64,000 nt of DNA from assembly GCA_963675135.1 (NCBI GenBank), contig OY776122.1:84206472-84270471 (forward strand), written 5' to 3'. The notes under the pieces are model-generated. The model ran no database searches. It worked only from the letters and a program-made list of their open reading frames with translations, and was not told where the DNA came from. How positions within the stretch are numbered: position 1 is the first letter of the stretch; every line of letters begins with the position of its first letter. This DNA is from Galeopsis tetrahit. Its lineage: Eukaryota > Streptophyta > Magnoliopsida > Lamiales > Lamiaceae. Both the position numbers and the translations under genes were made by a program. Of this stretch, positions 1 to 13,900 are shown piece by piece.

Positions 1-360
1 ATTAATAAATTATATTTTTAGTCTTAGCCTACAAAATAAATTCATTCAAAATTGGACCAGCCGGTTCAACCGGTCCAACCATGAATCGATCATAAAACTG
101 ATTCAAAAGGTGTTAAAATATAAACATTTTAAAAATACAAACTTAGGTGCACATTAGGACCCTTTTATAATGTTTTTCTCTCATGTTTTTTGTACTCCTC
201 ATTTGATGTGGGACAAAAAATTTATGTTAGTTGGTTACTAACTTATTAATACTACTACTTTTATATTGTTTTTTCTCTTATATTTTTTCTACTCTTTCAA
301 TGTGGGACATACTAAAGTTCATATGTTTATTTGTTATAACACTATTGTTTTTCTAATTTC

Positions 361-1190
361 CTAGCTAATTTTGTAGGTAATACAATTAGATAATTTATAC
401 ATATAAATAGCTAGGAAAATTTTTGTAGTTAAATAAATAAACAAACCACCTACAATCATTTTGGTAGGGAAATGTTATTTTGCCTACGGATTATTTTGTA
501 GGTAAATCAATATTTTCTAAGTTCCTAGCTAATTTTGTAGGTAATACAATTAGATAGTTTATACATATATTTAGCTAGGAAATTTTTCGTAGGTAAATAA
601 ATAAACAAATCACCTACAATCATTTTGGTAGGGAAATGTTTTTTTGCATATGGATTATTTTGTAGGTAAATCAAAATTTTCTAAGTTCCTAGTCAATTTT
701 GTAGGTAATACAATTAGATAATTTATACATATAAATAGCTAGGAAAATTTTCGTAGGTAAGTAAACAAATCACCTACAATCATTTTGGTAGGAAAATGCT
801 ATTTTGCCTATGGATTATTTTGTAGGTAAATCAATATTTTTTAAGTTTCTAGCTAATTTTGTAGGTAATACAATTAGATAATGTATACATATAAATAGCT
901 AGAAAAATTTTCGTAGGTAAATAAATAAACAAATCACCTACAATCATTTTGGTAGGGAAATACTATTTTGCCTACGGATTATTTTGTAGGTAAATCAATA
1001 TTTTTTAAGTTCCTAACTAATTTTATAGTAATATAATTAGATAATTTATACATATAAATAGTTAGGAAAGTTTTCGTTGGTAAATAAAAAAAATCACCTA
1101 CAACCATTTCAGTAGGGAAATGCGATTTTACCTACGAATTATTTTGTAGGTAAAAATCACCATCAGATTTTTCCTTGTTAATTTCGTGGG
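361..1190. repeat. Tandem array, about five copies of a 164-bp unit
   Basis: Units begin at about 361, 525, 689, 849 and 1013, with a decayed sixth at about 1173, so the period is 160-164 bp. Each unit carries the motif CTAGCTAATTTTGTAGG, a second inverted-looking motif TAGCTAGGAAAATTTTCGTAGG split over the unit, and CACCTACAATCATTTTGGTAGG. Repeated GTAGG/CCTAC motifs on both strands resemble subterminal repeats of CACTA-type transposons, but I see no CACTA terminus next to it. Later copies are more diverged. Confidence 0.85.
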
Positions 1191-4100
1191 TGAAAATGTG
1201 TAAAATAATTTATAAAGATCCGTATTCCGTAGACAATTCTCAATATTTTAAGACGAAATTATTTTCGTTGGAAAATTTTGTAGGCAATTCATCAATTTCT
1301 CGTAGTGATTTGTATCACATGGTTTCATATATATATATGAGACGAGTTTTATCTATCGTATCACTCCATATAATAAAATATAACTCAAAAGTCATAATAA
1401 AGCTTCTCACACAAAATTCTTTAAACATTTAAATGTCTATAAAATATCGGGACAATACAGGAATATTGATAATGGACAATGTTGTAATATTACTATTTAC
1501 TAGGTAAATGATAAGTGCAGAGCCTCATGGATGGGTGGATTTGGTTGTGTCCCCAACTTATCAAAATATCATTTATCCCCATATATATTAATAATATTAA
1601 TGATTTATGGACGATGCATTAATGTTTATTTTTAAATTCTTAATTTAACAAGCTCCAAAAGGAACATTACTCTACTTTTTATAAACGGAAGAGTGACAAC
1701 CAAACATATTATTACATACTTTTTGGTGAATTCGTTATACATATGTGTAAATTATGATTGATGCATCATGAATAAAATTATGGGTTAATGCGCGCGCCAA
1801 TTATTTTCATAAGTGGAAGGACCACTGAAATCTTATCATAAATTAATTTGGATTAAGACACACTGCTTTTCATGATTCTTCTATCAACATTCAACAATAT
1901 AAATATGCATCTCCAAGTTTTTCATAATCAAATATTAAATACTCCGTGCCGTGCCGCACAACCAATCAAAGTGCCAAAATTGTTTTGAATAGTGTTCAAT
2001 ATGCATTGCCATTTGTTTCACTTTGAAAAACTAATGACTATTGAATACTAGTCCATAAAATTGTAAATTACAGTGATCAAAATATATTTAAGTTTAGAAG
2101 AAAAATAAAGATTTGGATTTAAAAATCATTCGTGATGAGAATAGCAAAAACTAAGAGGATAGTGCACTTTGAACAATTTTCAATAATCTATATGAAATGA
2201 AGGGTGTGTTTGTAAACTATTTTGTTTAATTTAAAGTGATTAAAATTGATTCTTGTAATAAAATTGAAAGTTGATAGTGTTTTAAAATTAAGCACTTTAA
2301 ATCAATTGTGTATATGTTGTGGTGTTTACAAAACAAATCACTTTTTTTTTATAAATTTACAAAAACATCCTTATTACATTTGGATAGGTAATGGGTAAAG
2401 ATGAAATATTATTTAAATTATGAGGGCAAAATTGTAAAATTGATTATTATAATGATGAGAAGCACATAGAAGCTATTAGAAGTAGATGGAGGGGTGCTTC
2501 ACCAAAATCACTTTTAACAAATTAACTTAGGGTGTGTTTGCAAACTCTATAAACAGCTTAAAAGCACTTCTCAAAAGTAAAAGCTGTGAGAGGACAACTT
2601 TAAAAAAAACAGTTTGTAGAGTTTAAACCCTTAATCACTTGGTTGTGTTTGCAAACACTCCAAAAGTGATTCTATTTGAAATAAAAATGTTTTTAAGCAC
2701 CTTCTAGTGTTTGAAAACACCCACGAAGTCAGGGTGGGTCACCAAATATCAGTCACTAGTACCATACTCTTATATCAAGTTATTACATGTAAAACAATTT
2801 TTTTCTGATTACATATATCTATATTCTATAATATATATAATTATTATTATTATTATTATTATTGAAAACAGCCATCTATACTATTTTAATTGTACTTTTT
2901 TTTTTCTCGACCAAAAGTCAATTATGTGGCGTTGTACAAATACTAATTTGATAAAAATGAAATAAATCAACAAGTTCCAGTTTGGTAAAAAAAAAAAGTA
3001 TAATACATGTGATAAAATGATATTAACCTTTAGACGAATTTACATAGTACATGCGTTGAAAATCACACAATCAATTGTTGATTGAAATTAAAAAAAAATG
3101 TTGATGACAAATTGCACATTATACTTGAGATTTCTTCGCCAAAACTATTTGAATTTTTGCCATTCGAATTTCCCCCTTTTTTTTTTCAACAATAAATTGC
3201 ATTAGATAACTTTGTGCGCCGAGATCAATAAAAAAGATGTAGATATTTAAATAGAAGAATCTGCACTAATTAATAGTATTTCATTATAAACTCATACTCC
3301 ACGAATCCGAAAAAAAAAAAACAAGTATATATATAGAAAATTGATCATTTGAGGGATATAATTAATTAATTACTGAAAACTCTGTGTGTATATATATATA
3401 TATTCCTATATATGGAGAAGCTGAGAGAAGCACACCTCCACACAACTTATTTTTTTGTCAATTTCTAACCAAACAAACAACATTTATTGAGATTGTCTTC
3501 GAATATCATACATTCATACTGTAATACACTGTGGCAATAAATTAAATTGTTTTCCCATGTTCTTGTCTTTCAATTGGTAGGAACTGGATATTATTGTCCC
3601 TTTATTATATCGGGTCATCTTAAAATTGGTTTCCATCACATGTACTCTATGATATTTTTTTTAAATAAATTCAAAATTCGAACTATATTTGTATTTTCCA
3701 ACATTTTCATATAATTTAATTTGTCACATCTCATCAAACGTCATCATCATTTTGCTTTAGTTTCTTGTACTGTTTCATCTTAAATTATAGCCAGGTTCTA
3801 GGTGCATGTATATAATTAGGATGAATTCCCACGTGAGGTGAAATCCTATTTTAATATTTTTTTTAATCATGTTTTTTTTATTTAAAAATATTAAAAAATA
3901 AGATCATTGAGACTTTACCGTTTAATGGGTCACACTCACACTATAATATATTCATTCAGTCTCTAATTAGATTGCTAATTTTTTATTTTGGTTGATCTCT
4001 TATTAAATTATTCCTTTAGAAAATGACAAACAAGTAACTTTTTTTTCTTTTTAATTATTTTTTTCGAATATTTTAAAAGTACATCAAATGTCGTTAATTA

Positions 4101-6637
4101 CTTTTGATGACTCGATGATATCTTTTCATCCAATACATTTTGGTGATTTGGTGAGGAATTTTGTTTATTTCAGTCTTGGTGTAAATTAAACATGCTCGTA
4201 GCGAAAATGATGTTTTCTTAAAAATCAATATTATAGTATATATTATTTTGATTTACCATAATAAACTGCACAAACCTATCTTATCAGTCATGATGGCAAA
4301 GTGGTTGCGTCGATAGCATATTTGAAATTTGTAGGTAGTTAATGATTGTGCTTATACAAAAGATGATTAACTATTTTTTGTAGATTAAATTGAACTGTGA
4401 AATCATGAAGTCAAAATTAGTGATAATTAATTTCAGACAATATGGTCCAATTATAAGATATCTTGGCTATATCTCAAGTGAACTTTTTAAAAATGTCTGT
4501 CCTTGCCATAACAAACGAAAATATCAAATTAATTGTATGCTATTGTTTTTTAGCTGCTTGAGAGTAGTCCAGAATAATAAAAATTAATTAACTAAGCAAG
4601 AAAAGCAAAACTTAATTTCGTTCTAATTAAATAAACATGTCTTATTTAATTTACATAAACATATGAGGGTGAGCTCACAGCTTTTAAAAAAAAAAGTGAT
4701 TCTGGAAGCAGTTTGTAGAGTTTCAAAACACACCATCAATTTAGTGAAAGTGAGAACTGTGCCTCAATCCAATTGAAAAAAGAAAAAAATTACGTTAAAA
4801 GGAGGGAGTCATGTGTTAGATATATATAGTTACACTTTAGTATTTAAAATTTTTATTAGTACATTAAAATATGAGTCTACAAGTCATACAATAGTATATA
4901 TTTAATGAGAAAAGGTTTTATGTATAAAATCGATTTAAATAAATTTTTGTCACAAATATTTAAAGTTTTTGAGTTACTTTTTGAGTTGTAATTGTCATCT
5001 TGTTAGATTCAGCTACAATAGATGTTCGGAACCCACAATCATTCCGATCGAAGATTAGAATTTCTTCAAATATGTTCTTGAATTCATTCGAGATGCGAGT
5101 AAAATTCAAATTGGAGAAAAAAATATGGCCCTTGGGTTCCTTTTATTGGAAGTTTGGAACTATCTTTCTATTTATTTTTATTTCTAATTGATCAGAAGTT
5201 CTTTTACCTTGGAAAATTATATAATTACCTCATGGGGAATTAGCTGCAGCCTGCATGTACGAACGATACAACAAATACTATTGTTGTTTTGGCTTTAATC
5301 ACATCAGCTGCATATTTTTATGCGGGTCTTACTCATATGTGAACTTCAAATTATAATGGACAATCCTATACGCACCTCTTAATCTAATAATGTACTCCTA
5401 TATAAAGTTTGCAAAAGATAATTTTGTAATTCTCTTTTCCATTTCCCTAAACTAAATAACTCAAGTGTGTTAAAATATATGGAACACACTTACATAATTT
5501 AATAGTATCAAAAGAAATACTTGTTTTTTCTCTTTTTACAATTAAAGGGGACAACAATACCCTGATGATTTGCATTAGTTTGAAGATCAAGTTTTTGAAC
5601 GTGAAATTGTATTTTATTATGTTATGATCTTGTAAACCTTCCTAAAAAAACATGTGGTCTTTTGTAGTATAATATAATTAAAATAATTTTATTGTTTAAT
5701 TAAATCAAGCAAGACAAGGGAACTTAAATTAGTAAATATTGCCCCTTCTTAGCATCAATTTACATTCTTCAACTGAATTGAGTTATTAGGGAATATTAAA
5801 AAGGAATAATGGAAAAAAAAATCATCATTTTAGTGTATTTATCAACTCAACATTTTTTTTTTAATTTCATACATTAATTTTTTTTTTGTCAAAAAAATAT
5901 ATTGATACATCGAATTGTAAAATATAAAATGATGTATCGAATTACAAATAAAAAAATATACGTTATAGTTAAATTACAATGAATTTTTTTGGTATTATTC
6001 CTATTAAAAAAGACAAAATAGAAAACAATTACTCCATAGGGAAGCTAATTTGTATTAAAAGACAATAATTAGAAGGGCGAAAATGTCCAGACAGCAAATG
6101 TGTATGTGGGTAACCAGTGCCACCACCATTCAGCATCATAAAACCACAGCCGTTGGATATACATCCCATATAATGAGGATGGGTGTCGCCGCAGCAGATT
6201 GGGGTCTCCAAGTCACATGTAAACCACAGCAACAAAGGGCGGGGAACTCTCTCAACTGAAACGACAAATTAAGCAGCAACTGTTGAAATCCAAGTGGAAA
6301 TGAAACGACGACGCCTCATCACCTGAATCTCCTCTCTTTCCGTAATACCGCTTCTACCCCTCTCTCTCACGAGCTTAATAGCAACGATTAACTAGCGTCG
6401 GCAGTCTATCTTGGATTTTTCCTCCACTATTTTCAAAAACTTGCCTTTTATTTATTTATTTTTATATTTATCTAAGTGTTGTTTTGCGGGGAAAAAGTGT
6501 ATACCACTTACTAGTATGATAGGGACCAAATGGGGGTACAAATTAGGATAAGCAGCAATTGTGAGCTCTCGTGTGTTCAAATTTTCAAAAATTAATGCTT
6601 CTCTGATCATTGCTTATTCCTGCAAATTCCTGCAAAT
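1191..6637. other. AT-rich intergenic region, no gene recognised
   Basis: Only short open frames with AT-driven composition occur here and none resembles a known protein. It contains the MITE-like sequence at 2204-2717, an (ATT)n run near 2840-2865, a related MITE fragment at about 4664-4733, and several poly-A/T tracts. The last 300 bases before 6638 are presumably the promoter and 5' UTR of the neprosin-domain gene, although I do not see a convincing TATA box. Confidence 0.6.
2204..2717. repeat. MITE-like sequences with GGGTGTGTTTGCAAAC ends
   Basis: GGGTGTGTTTGTAAAC at 2204 and GGGTGTGTTTGCAAAC at 2523 face GTTTGAAAACACCC near 2710. Between them lie blocks such as AAAAGCACTTCTCAAAAG and AGCTGTGAGAGG. 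Related fragments occur at about 4664-4733 and 48845-48966. The ends are reminiscent of hAT-derived MITEs. I could not find a clean target duplication, so the boundaries are approximate. Confidence 0.45.
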
Positions 6638-9600
6638 ATGAAGGCGAAGGCGAAACTGTTTTTCTGGTTCCTTTTTCTGTTAACGGCGCCGGAATTTGGA
6701 GCCGCCGACCGGTTGAACGCCCGTCGCCGGAACCTTGAAGTTAAGCAGACATTGAGACGCCTGAACAAGCCTTCTCAGAAGTCCATCAAGGTATTTATTG
6801 TGCATGCTCAATTTGTGTGTGTGAAAGTAATTTCTGTACATATGAAAAACCTGTGCTGATTTCTACGCAAAACGCAGAGTCCAGATGGTGATATCATAGA
6901 CTGTGTTCATATATCTCACCAACCAGCTTTTGATCATCCTCATCTCAAAAATCACACAATTCAGGTCCCCAATTTTCTCCCAATCTTATTATGTTCCCAA
7001 ATTATGAAGATAGTTGTGTTGAATGATTGAATTGTGGCAGATGCGGCCGAGTTATCATCCGGAAGGATTATTTAGTCAGAGTGAAAAATTGGCGAAGAAA
7101 GAAGGGGGGCAGAAGCCCATAACTCAGATGTGGCACATGAATGGGAGATGCCCAGAGGGGACGATTCCCATTAGAAGAACTAGAAAAGATGACGTGCTTA
7201 GGGCAAGTTCTGTTCAGTCATTTGGAAAGAAGAGGCACAAAACTATTCCTAAACCACCATCTTCTGCGCCTGAACCTGACCTTATAAGCCAAAATGGCCA
7301 TCAGGTAATCCTAATTGTCATTTTTCTTATGGAATTTTGGGAAAGGGGCTCAAGGATAAGGAAAACTTTTTGTGCTACAGCAACACCTCTTTCTTGAATT
7401 TTGTGCTATTTCAAGTTGTTTAAGTGATTTTGTTTGGGTTTTGTTATTTTGGAGTTCTTTAGCACGCCATAGCCTATGTCGAAGGAGATCGATATTACGG
7501 AGCAAAGGCGACGATAAACGTATGGGATCCAAAAATCCAACAGCCAAATGAATTCAGCTTATCTCAGCTCTGGATTCTTGGAGGTTCTTTTGCCTCAGAT
7601 CTCAATAGCATTGAGGCAGGGTGGCAGGTGAATGCTCTAGTTTATCTCGCTATTGCTTTAACTTTGTTACAATCATTTCTGCTGACCTTTTTTTTTTTTT
7701 TTACCTACGTTAATTTTTTGGGATGTAAAAAACAGGTTAGCCCAGATTTGTATGGAGATACCAACACTAGACTCTTCACTTACTGGACAGTAAGTCATGA
7801 AATTCTTTTCAATAGATTGATCATTTTGTCCTTTTTCATTTGTACAGCTAGCATTCATATGCACACCTAAATTGGCCTCATTATCTCTATCATGAAATTT
7901 TGAATAAATTCAAATGGCAGAGCGATGCATATCAAGCCACGGGTTGCTACAACTTGCTTTGCTCAGGATTTGTTCAAATCAACAATGAAATAGCAATGGG
8001 GGCCAGCATCTACCCCATTTCGAACTATCACAGCTCCCAATATGATATCAGCATTCTTGTCTGGAAGGTATTGTTTAATTTTGCTACTTAAGAACCATGA
8101 CCCTTCCCCTTCACTCAGTTAATGATTAACAATTTAAAATTAAGAAAACAATGCAATCCGGTAGCTGTTACTGAATAATAGTATACTACACGACGGACAA
8201 AAGAGTTTCATTCAGATCTTGGATATATTATAGAGAATATTTACTTAGTGGTACAATTTTTGGAATGCTTTTATACTCTAAAACAACCCCTTTTATTTAT
8301 TACTATCCAACACATTTGTTGTGTCAAAAAGTCTTATTTGCCCCTTAGTGTCATTAAAATTTCCTCCTCTCTCACATTTCAAAAAATCCTCATTCTCTCT
8401 CTCATTTCACGCTCACCCTCAAATCATCTCCTCTCTCATTTCAAAAAATTCAAAACCCTTGAACAAGGTCGAGATCTGATTACGTAGATGGAAGGATCGT
8501 CGGAAAATGGCTGGTGACGGATTGACGAAGACGAGATCTGTTCGGCGCCGGAGAGATCGACGAAGACGAGGTCGGGTCCCGAGCGCAGTAGACCGTTTGC
8601 CGGGGTAGATCGGGGTTATGGATCGGTGTGGCGGTGCTTCGCCTTCCTTTGCCGGCAGAGCCGACGCTTCAGAGAAATAGAGAAGGTGAGGGGTGCAGAT
8701 CTGCCATACTCCCCGGCGATGGCGGCGGCTCCGCGCGTCTTCGTCTCCGACGATGATGCCTCCGCTCGCGAAGCGCTGCAAGATCTGCAGAATCCTAGAT
8801 TGGCGACGATGAAACTAGTTGGGCAAACCTAGGTTGGTTTTCTCCTTTATAAAAACATTAGATCTTTTGATGATTCATTCTTTTTCCATTTTATAAGTCT
8901 GTTTCTTAAGAAAAATAAAAAGCCCTTTTTGAGGTGCTTCTTCACTTTGATTTTGTAATTTGAGATTATCAATCTTTCACCATTGTAAGTGTTTATCGTT
9001 TGATTTGGTAATGGGAGATTATCAACCTGAAGATTATATTTCTTGCAGGAACTCCAACAATTACGCACTCCAGGTGTTCGATAAAATGCACATAAGAAAA
9101 ATAATAAAAAAACTACTGTACTTGAATTTGAGTTACCCTTTTCATTACTAAGTGATTACTTTTTTCTTTTTTTTCTTCTCCAAAACTAATTGGTGTACTG
9201 TTGCCTAACAATTTTGAAATGAAACTAAAGTTTAGATGAACTTAATTTTCTAAGTATTTGACACCCCCAAGGAAGATGATAAAGAATAATCTTCATTTTC
9301 TTCATAAATTGTGTATAAATGTGCAATATTTGTGTAAATGTGCAATGTATGTGTAAATGTGCAATGTATGTGTAAATGTGCAATGTGTATATTAGACTAT
9401 ATTAAATTTTTTGAACAACAAAAATCTGAATAAAAAATTGTTCTATAATTTAAAAATTTTATTTAAAAATGATATAAACAATTTTTTTTTATTGAAAAAT
9501 TCGACATAAAAAATTGTGAATAAAAAAAATTAAAATATTCTATAAATATAAAAATAATTTAAATATTAAAATTATGTAAAAAATGTAATATAATTTAAAA

Positions 9601-10518
9601 TCTTTATTTAAAAATGATGTAAACAATTTTTTTAATGAAAGAAAAATGCAAATCTAATTGAATTATTAAAAAATAAAATCCGACTCAACAGTCAGCCCAC
9701 TGCGCAAGACAGACTGCATGCAGTGTACTGTCCAAAGTAATTTTTGGTTTTTTTTTGTAATAATTAATTGAAAATAAGGGTAGAATGGACATTTTGTGTG
9801 TCATTTTGTTGTGGAGAGTAATAATTTAAAGTAGTTGTATTAATTTGTAATAAAAGTCATTCATTTGTCCTAGAGAGTCATTTCCCCTATATTATACTTC
9901 CATGGAATGGAATCTCTGACAATTATATTTGTTTCATGCTTATCTCTGTTTTTGTTTTCCAACATATATTACGCCACATTCAAGCTGGCAAACATTTTAA
10001 AATGCTTTTCTTGGGTATAAGAATAAGAATATTGTGTGCAAAAGTCTGAAAGCTTTTAGCCATTATCTTTTCTTTGTTTATACTTGAGTAAATAGAATAT
10101 TAATTTATGTTGTTGAATAATGTTGTAAAAATCATTTTAGGACCCAAAAGAGGGAAACTGGTGGATGCAATTCGGGAATGACTACGTATTGGGATACTGG
10201 CCGGCTTATCTGTTTTCCTACTTATCAGACAGTGCTTCGATGATTGAATGGGGTGGAGAAGTGGTGAATTCAGAATCGGATGGTGAGCACACCACCACAC
10301 AAATGGGGAGTGGCCATTTCCCTGAAGAGGGATTTGGGAAATCCAGCTACATCAGAAATATTCAGGTCGTTGATGAGTCCAACAACTTGAGGGCTCCCAA
10401 AAACATGGACATTTTCACCGAGCAATCGAGCTGCTACGATGTTCAGCTCGGTAAGAACGGTGAATGGGGCAATTTCTTCTACTATGGAGGGCCTGGGAGG
10501 AACCCTAATTGCCCCTGA
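6638..10518 (+). CDS. Secreted neprosin-domain (DUF4409/DUF239) protein
   Basis: Seven exons join in frame: 6638-6790, 6878-6964, 7041-7304, 7463-7627, 7736-7789, 7921-8067 and 10141-10518, giving 415 residues. All introns are GT-AG and phase 0. Residues 1 to about 23 form a hydrophobic signal peptide. The neprosin activation peptide region (DUF4409) follows at about 35-170, including IDCVHISHQPAFDHP and the MRPSYHPEG start of exon 3. The neprosin domain (DUF239) occupies about 170-415 with GDTNTRLFTYWT (230-241), TGCYN (248-252) and IEWGGEV (325-331). Neprosin, from Nepenthes, is a prolyl endopeptidase using a glutamate pair. The WGGEV glutamate is a candidate catalytic residue, but activity of this paralog is inference. 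Intron 6 (2.07 kb) holds a Mutator-like insertion. The gene is convergent with the hexosaminidase, 444 bp away. Confidence 0.9.
8224..9896. mobile_element. Mutator-like element with gene-like cargo in intron 6 of the neprosin gene
   Basis: The 9-bp direct repeat TATATTATA at 8224-8232 and 9888-9896 flanks a 1,655-bp insert (8233-9887). Its ends are imperfect long inverted repeats: GAGAATATTTACTTAGTGG at the left, and GGGGAAATGACTCTCTAGG reading inward from the right. Similarity continues about 100 bp inward, through a shared tract resembling TGACACAAAAAGTC. Inside is an abrupt GC-rich, CpG-rich block (about 8470-8830). It holds a small plus-strand open frame at 8719-8832 (37 residues, starting MAAAPRVFVSDDDASAREAL) of unknown parentage. 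A 20-bp minisatellite (TGTGTAAATGTGCAATGTA) lies at about 9310-9390. No transposase is visible, so it is non-autonomous. Confidence 0.75.
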
Positions 10519-10962
10519 TCAAGTTAAATATATCAAATTTCCAGGTGTGAAAAAATGGGATTTTAGTGTTGAGTGGTTTTCCTTCTTGTGAAACCTTTGT
10601 TTTAGGATTGTTTCTTTCTTTCTTTCCAAAATGGAAAAATAAACTTGTTTTAGGGCAGGTCATTGAATGTAGTATAAACACATGCTTGTCAATTATTATT
10701 CATTTGTGTACCTATGTTAGAAGTTCTTTCGTCTGTATTGATATGCTGCACGTCGTGCATATTAGGTAGGATAATGAGTGATGGTGGGGTTGTGTAAGTT
10801 TCTTAAATTAAAGAAACACGCACCTATTTTTTCTTTTCCCTTTCCCTCTGTAAAATATTTGTGTTACTTTCACAGATTGGACGTACAATTTCAAGATTTC
10901 AGATTCTAATAAGAGCAAATAACTATATAAGCACTACAACCAATCAATTTCACTCCAAATGA

Positions 10963-13900
10963 CTACTGGACAACATTACACATGCCTGGATTCCTGACAC
11001 ACCAGAGAGGCTGAATAGGTTCAGCTGCTATTCCCCTTGTCACCATTCTGTATCTCCACTCATTCAACCTATCCGTAGCCTCGGCGAATCTCTTCATCCC
11101 CGACTCGTCTCGATTCCCCGACCACAACGTCTCCGCCATAGCAGAAGCTCGAGGCCAGATCCTCTGATCCATGACAGTAGGATCCGCTTGTTCCGACCAC
11201 AACACCACCTCCCCTCCTATCACCAGCGCCGCCTCTGCCACACTCAATCCATACGTTATATCGTAGTTATAAATCAATTGCCACGTCTTGAACGGTCCAC
11301 ACCAAGATCCACTATTATTCACCTGATCAAAATCAGGCGGCATGTTATAGAGACTACTATTCCCCACAAAATCACCATGGCCGCAATCCAAGTAGTAAAA
11401 CTCGGAGGACGAAACAATTGCTCGGTAACCCGATTCGACGATCCTTTTCGTGTTGTTCGGGCCATTGTTCCATGTCTGGAGAATGACATTGTCTTGTGGA
11501 AGCATAGAAGAGGGCACATTGACATTAGCGTCCAACAGAACATCCTCCCAGTAAACAACGGTTCGATTGAGAGATAGAATATGAGGTAAAGTGGAATTGA
11601 TGAAGATCTCGAGAATGTTACTGAGCGTTCCGTTGTTTGAGAGAAAAGCTTGAATTGAAGGATCGATTTTCCAGCAGTTGGGAGTGATCTCGTCGGCGCC
11701 AGCGTAGTAGAATTGATCGGGGAACATTGAAACGACGTCGTTGACGACGTTTTTGACAACTTCATAGGTTGTAGGGTTTAGAGGATTGAGTTGGCCGCTT
11801 CCTGGCTCAGCTGCGAACCGATCAGACCAAGTGGATCCTGCCGGCCACCAGAATTTGTTTGCGCACGTCACAATTTCGGGATAGGCTTTAGCCCATGATC
11901 CTGTGTGTGCTGCATTCGTGCAAATACACACAATTTCAATCTTTTGCACTACATTGTAGTTTTCATAAATCTCAAAAGCACAATTATAAATTCTACAAGA
12001 TTCATCCGATAGTAACACATTTTAGGATAATATTACCTCCTCCTCTAAACCTCCTATCCAAAATCTGGTAAAAGATAAAAAATACTTAAATTTTCTTTAA
12101 CGAAGTAGGGAGTATTACGGTAAAATCACTTTTTTTTAATCAATTCTGACTATCGATTCTTGATATCCAATCTTTTTCAAACTTTCAAAGGAATGAATCA
12201 TGAATGAACTCAATGTAGTACGGGACTATATTTTAATGTGCCAAGTAATACAATTTGACAAATTTTCTGGTATGAGATAAACCCGTACCAATGTTTTACT
12301 GTTTCATTTTGTATTTGGTTAAAGATTCCCGGTGAAATGGAGTAATTCATTTAAAATTTGAAGGAAAGATAAATCATCATTGAAAATGAAGAAAAAGAGA
12401 AATGGATACTTGAAAAATCAAAAGTGTTGTTGAACCTAGACATCCGAAAGCGTGGTGAATAGCCCTACTAAACTCAAAAAGTCAATGGAATCAGTATGGG
12501 CTTGGTCCCCAACGCAATACTGACTACGGACTGATGATAAGTGGCCCAACAGGCAAGCGCAGCTGCGCATGTGCCTTTTGTTTTTTGCAACTTCTGTAAA
12601 TAACTAAATTTGATTTTAAAGATATTTTGGAAAATAGATCAATTAAACTTGATGGAGTAGTAGTACTGTATTATGTTTAGGTTCTAAAAAATCATTAATC
12701 TTTTTTGTATTTTATTTGATTTTAATAAATATTTATAATCACTAAAAGTATGTTCACTTTTTTCATTTGCACGTACACTAAAAGTATTTTTATTTATTTT
12801 TTATTGAAACAATCATTTTATTTTTGTTTCATAACAATTCTGTAACACTTTTATTTTATCTATTTTTAAAAAAAATATGTGCTGAAAAGTATGAACATGT
12901 TTTTTGTGGACTAAGACAATACTATTATATATGCAATAACTTCATTATATTTATAATTTACATTTTATATAAATATCTGTAACTATATGGTTGTATATCA
13001 TATGGGGGATATTAAAAGAATGCCACATTTTGACTTTTTATTTTATTTTGTCTTTCAGCCTCACAATTTTGAATTATGGTACATGTCAAATAATACATTT
13101 TTAAGAAGGTAGGGTTGTGCGTGTTTAAGAGGGTTGAAAAGGGCTAAAATGGTTTTCATTTATATTAATTGTGAGGAGGGTATTTTAGGTATTTACTGAT
13201 ATGTGGGAGGATATAATTTGTATGTATTGAAAATTAATAGCAATTGGCATTTTTTAAAAGAAGAATTGAAATCCAATTTAATAGGAGTTATTTCACACAA
13301 AATATGTCTAATTAAAATAATTTTAAAAAATTCGCACATTATAAGTCCGAATCCGAGTTATTCAGAAAATTCGCGGATTGCAATCATGTTGTTCATTACA
13401 TTATCAAAATATTGTTACTATAAGGCTAGAGTATTACACTACAAGACAAAAAGTTTACTATTATATGTCTAAAAATATTCTGCAAATTCACTTAGAAAAT
13501 TTTAGTCTAATAATAACATACTTTTAGCATGTAGTAACATAATATTCTTTACTTCAAAATTATTCTAGTAATTTTACAAAAAAAAAAAAAAAAAAAAAGT
13601 GTGATGACAAAATTAAGATTGATCCGCATTTAACCTACAAATTTTAATTTAAATTTACTTTAATTGACCAATATTACATATATATGGACTATTGTTTACC
13701 ATTTTAATTAATATTTCAATTTTGTAATATTGAATAGTACTTTAATAAATATTTCAGAATGAAAATAGAAAAGATGTAAAACTGACCAGGCATATCAATT
13801 TCCGGCACAACTCTAACGCCATTCTCCATACCGTACTCCACCACTCTCTTCACATCCGCCGCCGTGTACATCATTCCCTCGCCGTACGCTCCTTTCTCAG

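Noticed and set aside
8419..8781. 120-residue minus-strand frame as a host gene
   Set aside because: It spans only the GC-rich transposon cargo, has no recognisable domain and sits antisense in an intron. Treated as part of the mobile element.
11188..11577. 129-residue plus-strand frame
   Set aside because: Antisense shadow of the HEXO2-type second exon, whose minus-strand frame is clearly the coding one.
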